From positions 62,001-126,000 of the forward strand of contig NZ_QUDV01000003.1 in assembly GCF_003477705.1 (NCBI RefSeq): DNA of 64,000 nucleotides. Direction: 5' to 3'. Origin of the DNA: Dorea sp. AF36-15AT (GTDB lineage: Bacteria > Bacillota > Clostridia > Lachnospirales > Lachnospiraceae). A program made the translations under genes and the position numbers. The notes below the pieces were generated by a model, which was not told the DNA's origin, did no database searches, and saw only the letters and a list, made by a program, of their open reading frames with translations. Positions 45,191-53,952 of the stretch are shown one piece after another; the first letter of the stretch is position 1; the number at the start of each line of letters is the position of its first letter.

Positions 45191-46229
45191 GATATTGGGG
45201 TGCCTGCTGGGCGCAGCGACGGGAGATGCGATGGGAGCAGCTACAGAGGCCAAGTCTACCGGACAGATCAAGGAGATCTTTGGCGGACGTGTGGAATCTT
45301 TTCAGGAACCGCCAAGAGACGTACAGGCGAGAGGACGAAAGCCGGGTCAGGTGACGGATGCATTCAGTATACCGTATATGTTGACAAATGCAATCGTGCA
45401 GGCAGATGGTAAGATTACCAGAGAGATCGCAATGGAATCCCTGTTGGAGTGGGGAGATACCGAGTATTTTGAACCATTTGCGGGCATGACCACCAGAAAA
45501 GCAATTATTGAGATGAACCGGCAGAAGAAAATGAATACCTGGGATTATATCGGACATTTGGGCAATAAGCTGTTTAAGGGACATTATTATGCACTGTCCT
45601 CTAATGGAGCTGCGGTAAAAGCGTATCCGGCGGGCTTGTTCAGCAATGGAAATGTGGATAAAGCAATTGAAAATGCAGTGGAGATTGCGATATCTTCCCA
45701 CGATGATCCATGGTCAGTGTCAGGAGCATGCGCGATCGCGGCAGCAATCTGCGAGGCTATGAAGTATGATGCAACTGTATACAACATTGTGCAGGCAGCA
45801 AAATATGGATGCAGAGAGGGCGAAGCACTTGCCAGAAAACGGACAGATATTCATGTGTATCCGGGACCATCGGTTGCAAAACGATTGGATATGGCAATTG
45901 ACATTGCACTCCATACTTCGGACGATAAGAATCCGGTTGATGAGCTGCGTGACCGCATCGGAAGCGGACCGGCGATCGCAGAGACGGTACCGACAGCAAT
46001 CGGTATTTTTATCGCGGAGCGCGGTGATAGCATGAAATGCATCTGCGATGGAGTAAATATCGGAGATGAGACCAGTGCGATCGCAAGTATTGTGGGAGCG
46101 CTGTGCGGTACGTTCCGCGGAAGCAGGAGTTTTCCGGAAGACTATCTGGATTTCTTAAATGAGCAGAATGGATTTGATCTGGAACTGCAGGCAGGAGCAG
46201 TGTTATCAGCATGCGAGAATTTATCATAG
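45180..46229 (+). CDS. ADP-ribosylglycohydrolase paralogue with altered metal site
   Basis: 349 residues from the ATG at 45180 behind GGGGTGA. Same fold and N-terminal GAATGDAMGAATE as the preceding gene, so a tandem duplicate. The metal-binding TDD is T59-D60-A61, and DTDT is replaced by E297-T-S299-A300. Loss of three or four ligands predicts no two-metal catalysis; it may be a regulatory or heterodimer partner. Confidence 0.85.
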   Translation: MYDKILGCLLGAATGDAMGAATEAKSTGQIKEIFGGRVESFQEPPRDVQARGRKPGQVTDAFSIPYMLTNAIVQADGKITREIAMESLLEWGDTEYFEPFAGMTTRKAIIEMNRQKKMNTWDYIGHLGNKLFKGHYYALSSNGAAVKAYPAGLFSNGNVDKAIENAVEIAISSHDDPWSVSGACAIAAAICEAMKYDATVYNIVQAAKYGCREGEALARKRTDIHVYPGPSVAKRLDMAIDIALHTSDDKNPVDELRDRIGSGPAIAETVPTAIGIFIAERGDSMKCICDGVNIGDETSAIASIVGALCGTFRGSRSFPEDYLDFLNEQNGFDLELQAGAVLSACENLS

Positions 46230-46972
46230 AGTCGGCACTGCTGACACATGGTCTGAAAAGTATCGGCAGTGAGCGTTTGAAACAAGAATTGGATAAAAAA
46301 TGGAAGATTGCATGGCTGGATCACGGGCAGACGATTGTAGGAAATGTGGACGAGTTCTGTGAGTTTCGGGAGCGGGCAGCAGACTATGGGCGCGTGAATT
46401 ATTTTAATTACGATCAGGCAGTTCGTGCAGGGAGATCAGGCGCATTGACCGCATCGGGAGCCATGCGGGTGTGTGAAGACAGAAAGATTCCGCTTGTGGT
46501 GACTTGTGGAATCGGAGGATTAGTGCCAGATCAATGTGCAGAGAAATGCAATGATCTGCGGGCGTTGATGCAGTCGAAAGTGTCGATGCTGGCAACGTCA
46601 TTTAAAGATATGTTTGATTTTTTATATTCGGTTGAACAGGCAGAAAAATCAGGTGTCCGGGTATGTGTGTCTGATGAAACATTGCCGGGAGGATATGTGT
46701 TTCTGCCTCAGGAAGCGTCCGGGACAAGACTGGCTGAGGGAAAGACTGCCACACCTCATATGCTGTGCCTGAACCCTATCCCGGCAGAGAAACGGATTCA
46801 GGATCGCGGTATATTGGAAGAAGCAGTTATTTACGGAAAAAAACAGGAAAAGCAAGGGTGCTATTTTCATCCGGCGGTGAATGCAAAGATTGATGAATTG
46901 ACAGGTGGAAGATCGTCAGAGATCCAACTGGAGTCATTGATTGCCAATGCGCACTTTGCAGAAGATATATGA
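46211..46972 (+). CDS. PsuG-like pseudouridine-5'-phosphate glycosidase homologue
   Basis: 253 residues, shorter than the usual ~300. I recognise the indigoidine synthase A/PsuG pattern: E7 in IIESALLTHG, TCGIGGL, K132 in LATSFKDMFD and N246 in SLIANAHFAEDI, equivalents of the catalytic Glu, Lys and Asn of the family. PsuG splits the C-glycosidic bond of pseudouridine 5'-phosphate to uracil and ribose 5-phosphate. Divergence is high, so the base may differ. Start overlaps the previous gene by 19 nt. Confidence 0.65.
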   Translation: MREFIIESALLTHGLKSIGSERLKQELDKKWKIAWLDHGQTIVGNVDEFCEFRERAADYGRVNYFNYDQAVRAGRSGALTASGAMRVCEDRKIPLVVTCGIGGLVPDQCAEKCNDLRALMQSKVSMLATSFKDMFDFLYSVEQAEKSGVRVCVSDETLPGGYVFLPQEASGTRLAEGKTATPHMLCLNPIPAEKRIQDRGILEEAVIYGKKQEKQGCYFHPAVNAKIDELTGGRSSEIQLESLIANAHFAEDI

Positions 46973-47011
46973 GTATAATGGATGTAAATTGATAGTAGGA
47001 AGGATAAAGAC

Positions 47012-49321
47012 ATGAGAACAAAACGGACCGTCACCAGACGGATACAGGTATTAAAAGAAAATCGAAAGAAATATGCCAGAACATCCGAGATTCCGGTGCG
47101 TGATGATGCATACCGGGAGGCGGTCCGGGAACACCCGGAGGCATCTGTGGAAGAACAGTATGCATATGGATTTGCAAATACACTGGCGAAAAAGGAGATT
47201 CTTATACCAGAGGATGATCTTTTGGCAGGGTATTTGTTTCAGTATGCATATAATGTGAATTTCCCAATGAAGGTATCAGAAGACTTTGATCCGGCAGAGC
47301 GTGCGAAGTTCCAGATGGACATGGAGCGAGAAATAGAAGAAACAAAAGAATTGCAATCAGAATCTGCATCAGATGAGCTGGATGAATTTGCGGATGCTGT
47401 GGAGACCTGGCTTGTGAAACACTGGCATTCGGGACATACGCTTGCCGGATATGAGATGCTTCTTAACACTGGATGGGGAGCATTGCTCTCGCGGGTGGAA
47501 GAACAGCTTGGAAAAGCGCAGAGTGAAAAAGAAAAGCAGACGGCACATGCGTTCTGTATTGTATTAAAAGCATGTATGAGTTACATGCACCGCTATCTGG
47601 AAGAAACAGAAAGGCAATTAAATAAGTTAAAAAGAAATAATAAAATTGACAATAATGATTATGACGACGGATTCGGAACCAGGAGGGAATGTTTGGAACG
47701 AATGAGGGACGCATTGATGAATATAGAGACAAAGGCACCGGAGACATTTTATGAGGCGTTGCAGTTACTGACGCTTGCCAATGAGATGATGTACTGCGAG
47801 AATATTCCATCGGGCATTTCTCTTGGCAGGATTGATTATTATCTGTATCCGTTTTACCAAAAGGATGTGGATGCAGGAAGACTTAATTATGAAGAAACGG
47901 GTGAATTGATAGAGGCTTTCTGGCTCAAATGCAGCTGTCAGAAAAAAGCTTATCAGAATATGACTCTTGGTGGATGTGATGCGGATGGCAGATGCGCGGT
48001 GAATGATCTGACTTACCTGTGTCTGGAGTCTGCAGCAAATCTTCGTGTGGATCAGCCGTCGGTGAATTTCCGGTGGACAGATGATATGCCGGAAGAGGCA
48101 TGGCAGGCAGTGCTTGCATTGATCCGAACGGGCATGGGATTTCCGGCGCTCTTTTATGATCCGTGCTGCATGAAAGCGCAGATGAAAAATGGTGTGTTGA
48201 AAGAAGATGTGTGGAATTATGGATTTGTAGGCTGCGTGGAAATGGCGATTCCGGGGAAGGAAAATGCGATGACGGAGCTGGCAAGGCTGAATCTGCCAAA
48301 GCTTCTGAACCTGCTTCTACATCAGGGGAAAGATACCTGTAGTGACAAAACATTCCGGATGAAGAATCAGAAAAGCCTAGTTGAATTTGAAACTTATGAA
48401 GAACTTGAACAAGCGTATCTGAACGAATTGGAATACTGGGTACGAAAGATTATCCGCAATCTGAACCGCATCGAGCATCTGTATGCAGAGAAATATCCCC
48501 TTCCGTATCTGTCTGTGCTGACGGAAGATTGTATAGGCAGCAGAAAGGATGTTATGGCAGGCGGTGCGAGATATACCGGCGTGGGATTTAATCTGGGAGG
48601 CATTGGGACAGCAGTAGATGCATTGGCGGCAATCCAGGATGTGATCTATGATAAGAACATGCTTACGTTGGAGGAATGTGTGGAGATTACAGATCATGAT
48701 TTTGAAAATGCCGGTTATATGCTGCAGTATATGTCAGCGCGTGCACCGAAATACGGTAACGATCAGTGTAGAAAACAGGATGCCGATCGGATCGCGGTCA
48801 AGATGGAAAGAATGGTATCAGACATTTTGAAGGAATACCGGAATTACTGGGGTGGTCCATACCGGTTGGGATTATATACAGTAGAAGATCATGCTATTAT
48901 GGGCATGCACACAGGCGCAACAGCAGACGGAAGAAAGAGTGGAGAATCCTTGTCTAACTCGTCTGGAGCATCCCAGGGAAAGGATACCCATGGACCAACT
49001 GCACTGATTAATTCGGTTACGAATTTTCCGATGGAAGAAGCTGGCAATGGCATGGTATTAGATGTGAAATTTACGCCATCTTTATTAGAAGAAGAGACCG
49101 GGAAACGGGCATTGCGGAGTTTGATTGAGACGTATTTTCATAAGGGTGGCATGGAAATACAGATCAGTATAGTGTCAGTGGAGACACTTAGGGCAGCACA
49201 GGAGCACCCGGAGAATTACGCGGATCTGATCGTGCGGGTGTCGGGATTCAGTGCATATTTCTGCTCGCTCAGAAAGGCAACGCAGGATGAGATCATCAAG
49301 CGGACAGAACATGTGATGTAA
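47012..49321 (+). CDS. Glycyl radical enzyme of unknown substrate
   Basis: 769 residues of pyruvate formate-lyase/dehydratase type. Active-site Cys408 in FVGCVEMA, and glycyl residue Gly745 in VRVSGFSAYFCSL followed by TQDEIIKRTEHVM. A conserved SSGASQGKDTHGPTALINSV segment is present. The enzyme should be oxygen-sensitive and need a radical-SAM activase; none is encoded next to it or elsewhere in this window. Similar in layout to dehydratases and C-N or C-O lyases; substrate not predictable. Confidence 0.85.
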   Translation: MRTKRTVTRRIQVLKENRKKYARTSEIPVRDDAYREAVREHPEASVEEQYAYGFANTLAKKEILIPEDDLLAGYLFQYAYNVNFPMKVSEDFDPAERAKFQMDMEREIEETKELQSESASDELDEFADAVETWLVKHWHSGHTLAGYEMLLNTGWGALLSRVEEQLGKAQSEKEKQTAHAFCIVLKACMSYMHRYLEETERQLNKLKRNNKIDNNDYDDGFGTRRECLERMRDALMNIETKAPETFYEALQLLTLANEMMYCENIPSGISLGRIDYYLYPFYQKDVDAGRLNYEETGELIEAFWLKCSCQKKAYQNMTLGGCDADGRCAVNDLTYLCLESAANLRVDQPSVNFRWTDDMPEEAWQAVLALIRTGMGFPALFYDPCCMKAQMKNGVLKEDVWNYGFVGCVEMAIPGKENAMTELARLNLPKLLNLLLHQGKDTCSDKTFRMKNQKSLVEFETYEELEQAYLNELEYWVRKIIRNLNRIEHLYAEKYPLPYLSVLTEDCIGSRKDVMAGGARYTGVGFNLGGIGTAVDALAAIQDVIYDKNMLTLEECVEITDHDFENAGYMLQYMSARAPKYGNDQCRKQDADRIAVKMERMVSDILKEYRNYWGGPYRLGLYTVEDHAIMGMHTGATADGRKSGESLSNSSGASQGKDTHGPTALINSVTNFPMEEAGNGMVLDVKFTPSLLEEETGKRALRSLIETYFHKGGMEIQISIVSVETLRAAQEHPENYADLIVRVSGFSAYFCSLRKATQDEIIKRTEHVM

Positions 49322-49367
49322 GTGCATTTGGTTGAAAGATATTACAGGTTTGGAAAGAGGCTATGGG

Positions 49368-50483
49368 ATGACAAAGGAAGAACTTTACCGAGAATTGGTG
49401 AAGCAGAAAATGGAAATGACACCTGGCGAACGGATGAAAGCATACATGGCAGGAGAAGAAGTGGACTGCATTCCGCACAGGTTATTGTCAGCGGATGATG
49501 CCCTGGGTGTGGCATGGGGATATTCCAAGCATGATCTGTATAACAACCTGGATGTTCGTGCAGCGCAGCTCAGGAAGAAGCAGGAATTATACGGTGATGC
49601 ATCGATTCCGTTCAAATTGGGACTTCGTGGAATGGGAATCGCCCTTGGCTCAGAGGAAATTGTATCAGATCGCGGAGAAAATGATATTGGCAGACGTTTT
49701 TTAGATACATATGATAAATTATACATTTTGGAAGAATTTGAGGTGGAAAGCAATCCATGGATGCAGAAGAAGATTGAGACTGTGCAGGAAATGAAACAGA
49801 GACTTCCAGAGTTGAAATACAGTGGTGGTATGGCAGGACCGATTACGACAGCGATTGCTATGCGACCGATTGAATATGTGTTGCGGGACATGCGGAAGGC
49901 ACCGAAGGAGTTACATCGGCTGTTAGAATTAATTGTTGTGTGTAATCTAAAATATGTACGGGCTGGGTATGAAAAGCTGGGAATTACATCCTGGTCGATT
50001 TCAGATCCTGTTACTACTACAGATATTCTGGGCGTGCGGTATTTCAGAGAATTTTCCAGTCCATATCTGAAGAAGCTTCACGATGGCATTGTTTATATTA
50101 CAGGATCGGAACCTACGATTCATATCTGCGGACACAGTAGGCTAATCTGGGAAGATCTTGCAGATTGTGGATTTACAATGCTAAGCGTGGATAACTGTGA
50201 AAATATGTTGGATTTTCAGCGAATTGTCGGTAATCGGATGTTCCTGACCGGCAATGTACCGCCGGTGGACGTGATGCGGAACGGAACCATTGATGATGTG
50301 ATCGAGGCTGTGAAAGGGTCCTTACGTACCGGAGCAGAGAACCCAAAAGGGTTCATGCTGAACACAGGGTGTCAGGTATCGATGGGAGTACCTCTTGAGA
50401 ATATGGATGCGTTTTTCTATGCAGCACGGAAATACGGTGCCGGGGCACAGATCGGACAGATGCCGAAAGGAATTTTAAAGTAG
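49368..50483 (+). CDS. URO-D-fold methyltransferase-like protein (MtaA/CmuA type)
   Basis: 371 residues from the ATG at 49368 (GAAAGAGG upstream). URO-D superfamily TIM barrel: a GMAGPITTAIAMRP segment and zinc-ligand motif HICGH, then GNVPPVDVMRNG. Lacks the features of haem-pathway HemE and resembles corrinoid:thiol methyltransferases. No corrinoid protein is nearby. It lies between the glycyl radical enzyme and the cysteine hydrolase in one operon, so it should act on the same compound class. Confidence 0.75.
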   Translation: MTKEELYRELVKQKMEMTPGERMKAYMAGEEVDCIPHRLLSADDALGVAWGYSKHDLYNNLDVRAAQLRKKQELYGDASIPFKLGLRGMGIALGSEEIVSDRGENDIGRRFLDTYDKLYILEEFEVESNPWMQKKIETVQEMKQRLPELKYSGGMAGPITTAIAMRPIEYVLRDMRKAPKELHRLLELIVVCNLKYVRAGYEKLGITSWSISDPVTTTDILGVRYFREFSSPYLKKLHDGIVYITGSEPTIHICGHSRLIWEDLADCGFTMLSVDNCENMLDFQRIVGNRMFLTGNVPPVDVMRNGTIDDVIEAVKGSLRTGAENPKGFMLNTGCQVSMGVPLENMDAFFYAARKYGAGAQIGQMPKGILK

Positions 50484-50496
50484 GAGGAGTTATAAC

Positions 50497-51000
50497 ATGA
50501 AAACATTAATCGTAGTTGATATGCAGAATGATTTTATTGACGGTTCGCTTGGCACAAAGGAAGCGCAGGACATTGTGCCGAAAGTAGCAGCCAAGATCAG
50601 AGAATATCAGGAAGCAGGAGATCAGATCATTTTCACGAGGGATACGCATGGTGAGGATTATCTCGAGACGCCGGAGGGCAAGAAGCTTCCGGTGGAGCAT
50701 TGCATCAAGGGAACGAAGGGATGGATGATCGCGGATGGTCTGGAAGTGGACGGCGCAGAGTACATAGACAAACCGAATTTTGGATGGTCACATTGGAATG
50801 AGTGGACATTTGATGAGATTGAGATGGTTGGTCTATGTACTGACATCTGTGTGGTATCGAACGCATTGATCCTGAAAGCCGAGTTCCCGGAAGTGAAGAT
50901 CACCGTAGATGCATCCTGCTGTGCAGGTGTTACGCCTGAGAGCCATGAGGCGGCTCTTTTAACTATGAAAATGTGTCAGATTGATGTGATACATGAATAA
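50497..51000 (+). CDS. Isochorismatase/nicotinamidase-family cysteine hydrolase
   Basis: 167 residues. Catalytic triad candidates: D9 in VVDMQNDFIDG, a Lys in HCIKGTKGW and Cys in VGLCTDICVVSNALILKA. Family members hydrolyse nicotinamide, ureido-acids or similar amides. Last gene of the hydrolase operon, 13 nt after the previous one. A nicotinamide or carbamoyl substrate would fit the ribosyl-hydrolase neighbours (inference). Confidence 0.85.
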   Translation: MKTLIVVDMQNDFIDGSLGTKEAQDIVPKVAAKIREYQEAGDQIIFTRDTHGEDYLETPEGKKLPVEHCIKGTKGWMIADGLEVDGAEYIDKPNFGWSHWNEWTFDEIEMVGLCTDICVVSNALILKAEFPEVKITVDASCCAGVTPESHEAALLTMKMCQIDVIHE

Positions 51001-51003
51001 TCT

Positions 51004-51528
51004 TTAGTATTTTTCATAATGAATCTTATCGGCAGAAAGCGCGGACAGTTCGGTCTGCGCTTTTTCTTCTGCAGGCATACCCAGAGAAAGTGTTGCCTCC
51101 AGGCGGTAGTCAGCCGGGTAGCCGAGCAGGTCACGCAGATAATCTTCGGTTGTGGTGTCATTTGGTGTCATGCGGAGACGTCCCTGGATCCAACAGCTTC
51201 CGATGCCGAGTGTAGAGGCAGCGAGGTGCATGTTAGACATGGCAATGGAACAATCCTCTACCCATACATCAGTCTTACTTTCGTCAGCAATAACGACGAT
51301 CGCGGCGTTAGCATTGGCAAGCATTTTGGCAGCACCGACACGGCTTTCTGACATTTTCTGAAGAGTTTCTTTGTTACGTACTACGATAAATTCCCAAGGG
51401 CGTGCAGCACGGCCGGATGCAGACAGAAGTCCTGCCTGAAGGATGGTTTGCAGATCCTGATCGCTGATGTTGGCGTCTGTGTATTTGCGGATGCTGTGTC
51501 TTTTCTGAAGCATTTCTAATAAACTCAT
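51004..51528 (-). CDS. Nitroreductase-family protein
   Basis: 174 residues from the ATG at minus-strand 51528 (AAAGGAG upstream). FMN-binding KRHSIRKYTD at the N-terminus, SASGRAARPWEFIVV, then MSNMHLAASTLGIGSCWI and LGYPADYRLEATLSLG. Likely an NAD(P)H-dependent flavin reductase. Convergent with the cysteine hydrolase, 3 nt apart. A longer upstream frame has no support. Confidence 0.9.
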   Translation of the reverse strand: MSLLEMLQKRHSIRKYTDANISDQDLQTILQAGLLSASGRAARPWEFIVVRNKETLQKMSESRVGAAKMLANANAAIVVIADESKTDVWVEDCSIAMSNMHLAASTLGIGSCWIQGRLRMTPNDTTTEDYLRDLLGYPADYRLEATLSLGMPAEEKAQTELSALSADKIHYEKY

Positions 51529-51616
51529 AATACAATCTCCTTTACGATTTGATAAGCTCATAGTAGCACAGAGAAAGTTGTGAAACAAGTGGGCTGTTGA
51601 CATAGTACCATATCTG

Positions 51617-51645
51617 TTGAAATACGAGAAAAATTCGCCTATAAT
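51617..51645 (+). promoter_or_regulatory. Promoter of the ThiF-rhodanese gene
   Basis: TTGAAA (51617-51622), 17-bp spacer and a perfect TATAAT (51640-51645). Confidence 0.65.
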
Positions 51646-51651
51646 TGTTGA

Positions 51652-51780
51652 TATGAGTGCATGAGCCGGTTGAGAGATAACCCGTGTGTTCATCATTGAA
51701 TGGGACAATCGAGTATCGTATCTTGCCAATCCATTTGGGGCAATAAATAGCTAAAAATGAACGAAAAGGAGCCAAATATT
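51652..51780 (+). promoter_or_regulatory. Structured 5' leader with pseudoknot potential
   Basis: A ~129-nt leader. First hairpin ATGA...GGTT / AACC...TCAT (51661-51693). AATGG (51699-51703) can pair with CCATT (51731-51735) while TTGCC (51723-51727), inside that loop, can pair with GGCAA (51739-51743), an H-type pseudoknot. It precedes the Shine-Dalgarno at 51766. Known riboswitch classes were not matched. Confidence 0.4.
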
Positions 51781-52908
51781 TTGAATACAAAAGAGATAGA
51801 AGTGACGCTGGAGCAGATCACAGATTGGAAAAAGGAAAATGTTGTCTACATAGATACACGCGGAGCGATTGCGTATCAGCATGGTCATATAGAAAATGCG
51901 CAAGTGTTTGAAAATATGGATGTAGTGAAAGAACAGATACCGTTACAGAAGGACAAGAAGTATATTGTATACTGTACATATGGTGAGACCAGTTACGAGA
52001 TTGCGCAGGAACTCCGGGAAATGGGATATGATGCTTATAACTTGAAGGGTGGATATCGTTCATGGCTTCTGAAACATACCTCTGGATATAGCAGAGAAGA
52101 ATTACTCCGTTATGACCGTCAGATCATTCTGCCGCAGATCGGAATGGATGGACAATTGAAATTAAAGAATGCGAAAGTGCTGATCATAGGTGCAGGTGGA
52201 TTAGGTGCACCGGCAGCATTGTATCTTGCGGGTGCAGGAGTTGGCACGATCGGGCTGATGGATGCGGATGCCGTGAGTATGTCGAACCTGCAGAGACAGA
52301 TCATCTTCAGTGAATCGATGGTGGATCAGAATAAGGCAGAATCTGCAAAACAGGTGTTGGAACATCTCAACAGCGGAATTCAGGTGAAAGCATATAAGGA
52401 ATTCATCACGCCGCAGAATGCTGAAGAGATCATATCGGAGTATGATTTTGTTATCGATGCAGTGGATAATTTTGAAGCAAAGTTCCTGATCAATGATGCG
52501 TGTGTATTGGCGGGCAAGCCGTTCTGCCATGCGGGTATCCTGAGATTTCAGGGGCAGGTAATGACCTATGTGCCGGATGGCAAGTGTACCTGCTACAGAT
52601 GCATCTTTGAAGAGATACCGGAGCCGTCCAGTGTCCAGAACTGTTCGCAGGCGGGCGTGATCGGTGCGATGGCGGGAATCATCGGAAGCGTGCAGGCATT
52701 GGAGGCGGTGAAATATTTTACCGGTGCAGGTGAATTGCTGACCAATAAAATGTATGTATTTGACGGACTGACGATGGAGAACCGTATTGTCAGATTCCCG
52801 AATCGTAATGAAAGATGCCGTGTGTGTGGAAAGGACGCGGACATCAAGAGCGTGAAGGGCAATGCGGCAGAATACCGGAGAAAAGGATGTGCAATCCAGT
52901 CGATGTAG
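51781..52908 (+). CDS. Rhodanese-ThiF/MoeB-like sulfur-carrier adenylyltransferase
   Basis: 375 residues. I prefer a TTG start at 51781, nine nt after AAGGAG; the ATG at 51757 has no ribosome site. An N-terminal rhodanese domain (VVYIDTRGAIAYQHGHIENA; Cys in YCTYGETSYE) precedes a ThiF/MoeB/HesA E1-like domain: VLIIGAGGLGAPAALYLAGAGVG, DADAVSMSNLQRQI, two zinc Cys pairs (CTCYRC and CRVCG). MOCS3-type proteins have the opposite order. It likely activates a sulfur-carrier protein for thiamin or molybdopterin. Confidence 0.85.
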   Translation: MNTKEIEVTLEQITDWKKENVVYIDTRGAIAYQHGHIENAQVFENMDVVKEQIPLQKDKKYIVYCTYGETSYEIAQELREMGYDAYNLKGGYRSWLLKHTSGYSREELLRYDRQIILPQIGMDGQLKLKNAKVLIIGAGGLGAPAALYLAGAGVGTIGLMDADAVSMSNLQRQIIFSESMVDQNKAESAKQVLEHLNSGIQVKAYKEFITPQNAEEIISEYDFVIDAVDNFEAKFLINDACVLAGKPFCHAGILRFQGQVMTYVPDGKCTCYRCIFEEIPEPSSVQNCSQAGVIGAMAGIIGSVQALEAVKYFTGAGELLTNKMYVFDGLTMENRIVRFPNRNERCRVCGKDADIKSVKGNAAEYRRKGCAIQSM

Positions 52909-52924
52909 TTTATCAAAGAAAGAA

Positions 52925-53461
52925 GTGAACGATGTGGAAATTAGTATCTTAAATGCAATACAACATATGCGTACACCAATCCTGGATACAATCATGTGCG
53001 TGATTACAAAACTGGGGAATGCAGGGATGATATGGATCCTGTTGACGGTAATCTTGCTGATTATTCCGAAGACCAGACGGACCGGAGTGATCCTGATGCT
53101 GGCGCTGTGCGTGGATGTCGTGCTTTGCAATGGAATCCTGAAGAATCTGGTTGGTCGAATCAGACCGTTTGATGTGAATACATCGATACAGCTTCTGGTT
53201 GCAAGACCACATGATTATTCGTTTCCATCCGGACACACAGCGGCGTCCTTTACGGCAGCGATGGCACTCTACCTTGCTGGAGAGAACAAGATGTGGAAAC
53301 CGGCACTGGTACTTGCCGTGCTGATCGCATTTTCCAGATTATACCTGTACGTACATTATCCGACAGACATTTTGGGAGGAATTATAACTGGATGCATTGC
53401 GGCCTATATCGGATATCGATTGGAAGAAGGCGTGCTCCCACGTTTGAAATGGAAGCGGTGA
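52925..53461 (+). CDS. PAP2-family membrane phosphatase
   Basis: About 178 residues; GTG at 52925 or 52934 is the probable start because the frame further upstream lies in the previous gene. Five membrane helices and the three PAP2 motifs: KNLVGRIRP, PSGHT and SRLYLYVHYPTD. Likely dephosphorylates undecaprenyl pyrophosphate or phosphatidylglycerol phosphate outside the membrane. Ends at a strong terminator. Confidence 0.87.
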   Translation: MNDVEISILNAIQHMRTPILDTIMCVITKLGNAGMIWILLTVILLIIPKTRRTGVILMLALCVDVVLCNGILKNLVGRIRPFDVNTSIQLLVARPHDYSFPSGHTAASFTAAMALYLAGENKMWKPALVLAVLIAFSRLYLYVHYPTDILGGIITGCIAAYIGYRLEEGVLPRLKWKR

Positions 53462-53474
53462 AGATAAGAACCTA

Positions 53475-53518
53475 AATCAGGAGACTGTCTGTAATATAAG
53501 CAGAACAGTCTCCTGATT
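53475..53518. terminator. Bidirectional terminator
   Basis: AATCAGGAGACTGT / ACAGTCTCCTGATT, perfect 14-bp stem with a 16-nt loop. Confidence 0.85.
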
Positions 53519-53537
53519 CATAAGGGGATATAATGGA

Positions 53538-53777
53538 TTAATCCTCGTCGTCAAACATGAAATCATCATCCAGACCGCCGTAACAGTTATCACTGTTATT
53601 GCCGTTATTACAGCCAATCGATACACCTTTTTTTATCGGTGAGATCAGAAAGCCGTGGATCATTCCGTACAGTACACAACAGGTGGCTACGAGAATCTTC
53701 TCGGCTGGTGTCCAGTCTCGGCAGAGAAACTCGGTAAAGCTTTTTCCAATTTTTTTAATTACGATCAATGCTCTCAT
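53538..53777 (-). CDS. Small uncharacterised membrane protein
   Basis: 79 residues with a Shine-Dalgarno AAAGGAG before the ATG at minus-strand 53777. A basic amphipathic start, one membrane helix (EKILVATCCVLYGMIHGFLI), then a polar, Asn/Gly/Asp-rich tail ending DDDFMFDDED. I do not recognise the family. Confidence 0.65.
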   Translation of the reverse strand: MRALIVIKKIGKSFTEFLCRDWTPAEKILVATCCVLYGMIHGFLISPIKKGVSIGCNNGNNSDNCYGGLDDDFMFDDED

Positions 53778-53952
53778 ATGTCGAACTCCTTTCAGAACGC
53801 GTTATTATACCTATTTCCATTATAACTGTACAGGAAAAGAAAGTAATATTAGAAAAAATAATAATGTTATTTAAAATAGTTATAGAAAAAACCAATAAAT
53901 ACATTTTACGCATTGAAAAAATCATGATACAATCTGGAATAAAAGGTTACTG

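Noticed and set aside
51661..51710. TPP riboswitch in the ThiF leader
   Set aside because: TTGAGAGATAACCC recalls the TPP core, but the second conserved block (CCTGATCTGG...CCAGCG type) is absent.
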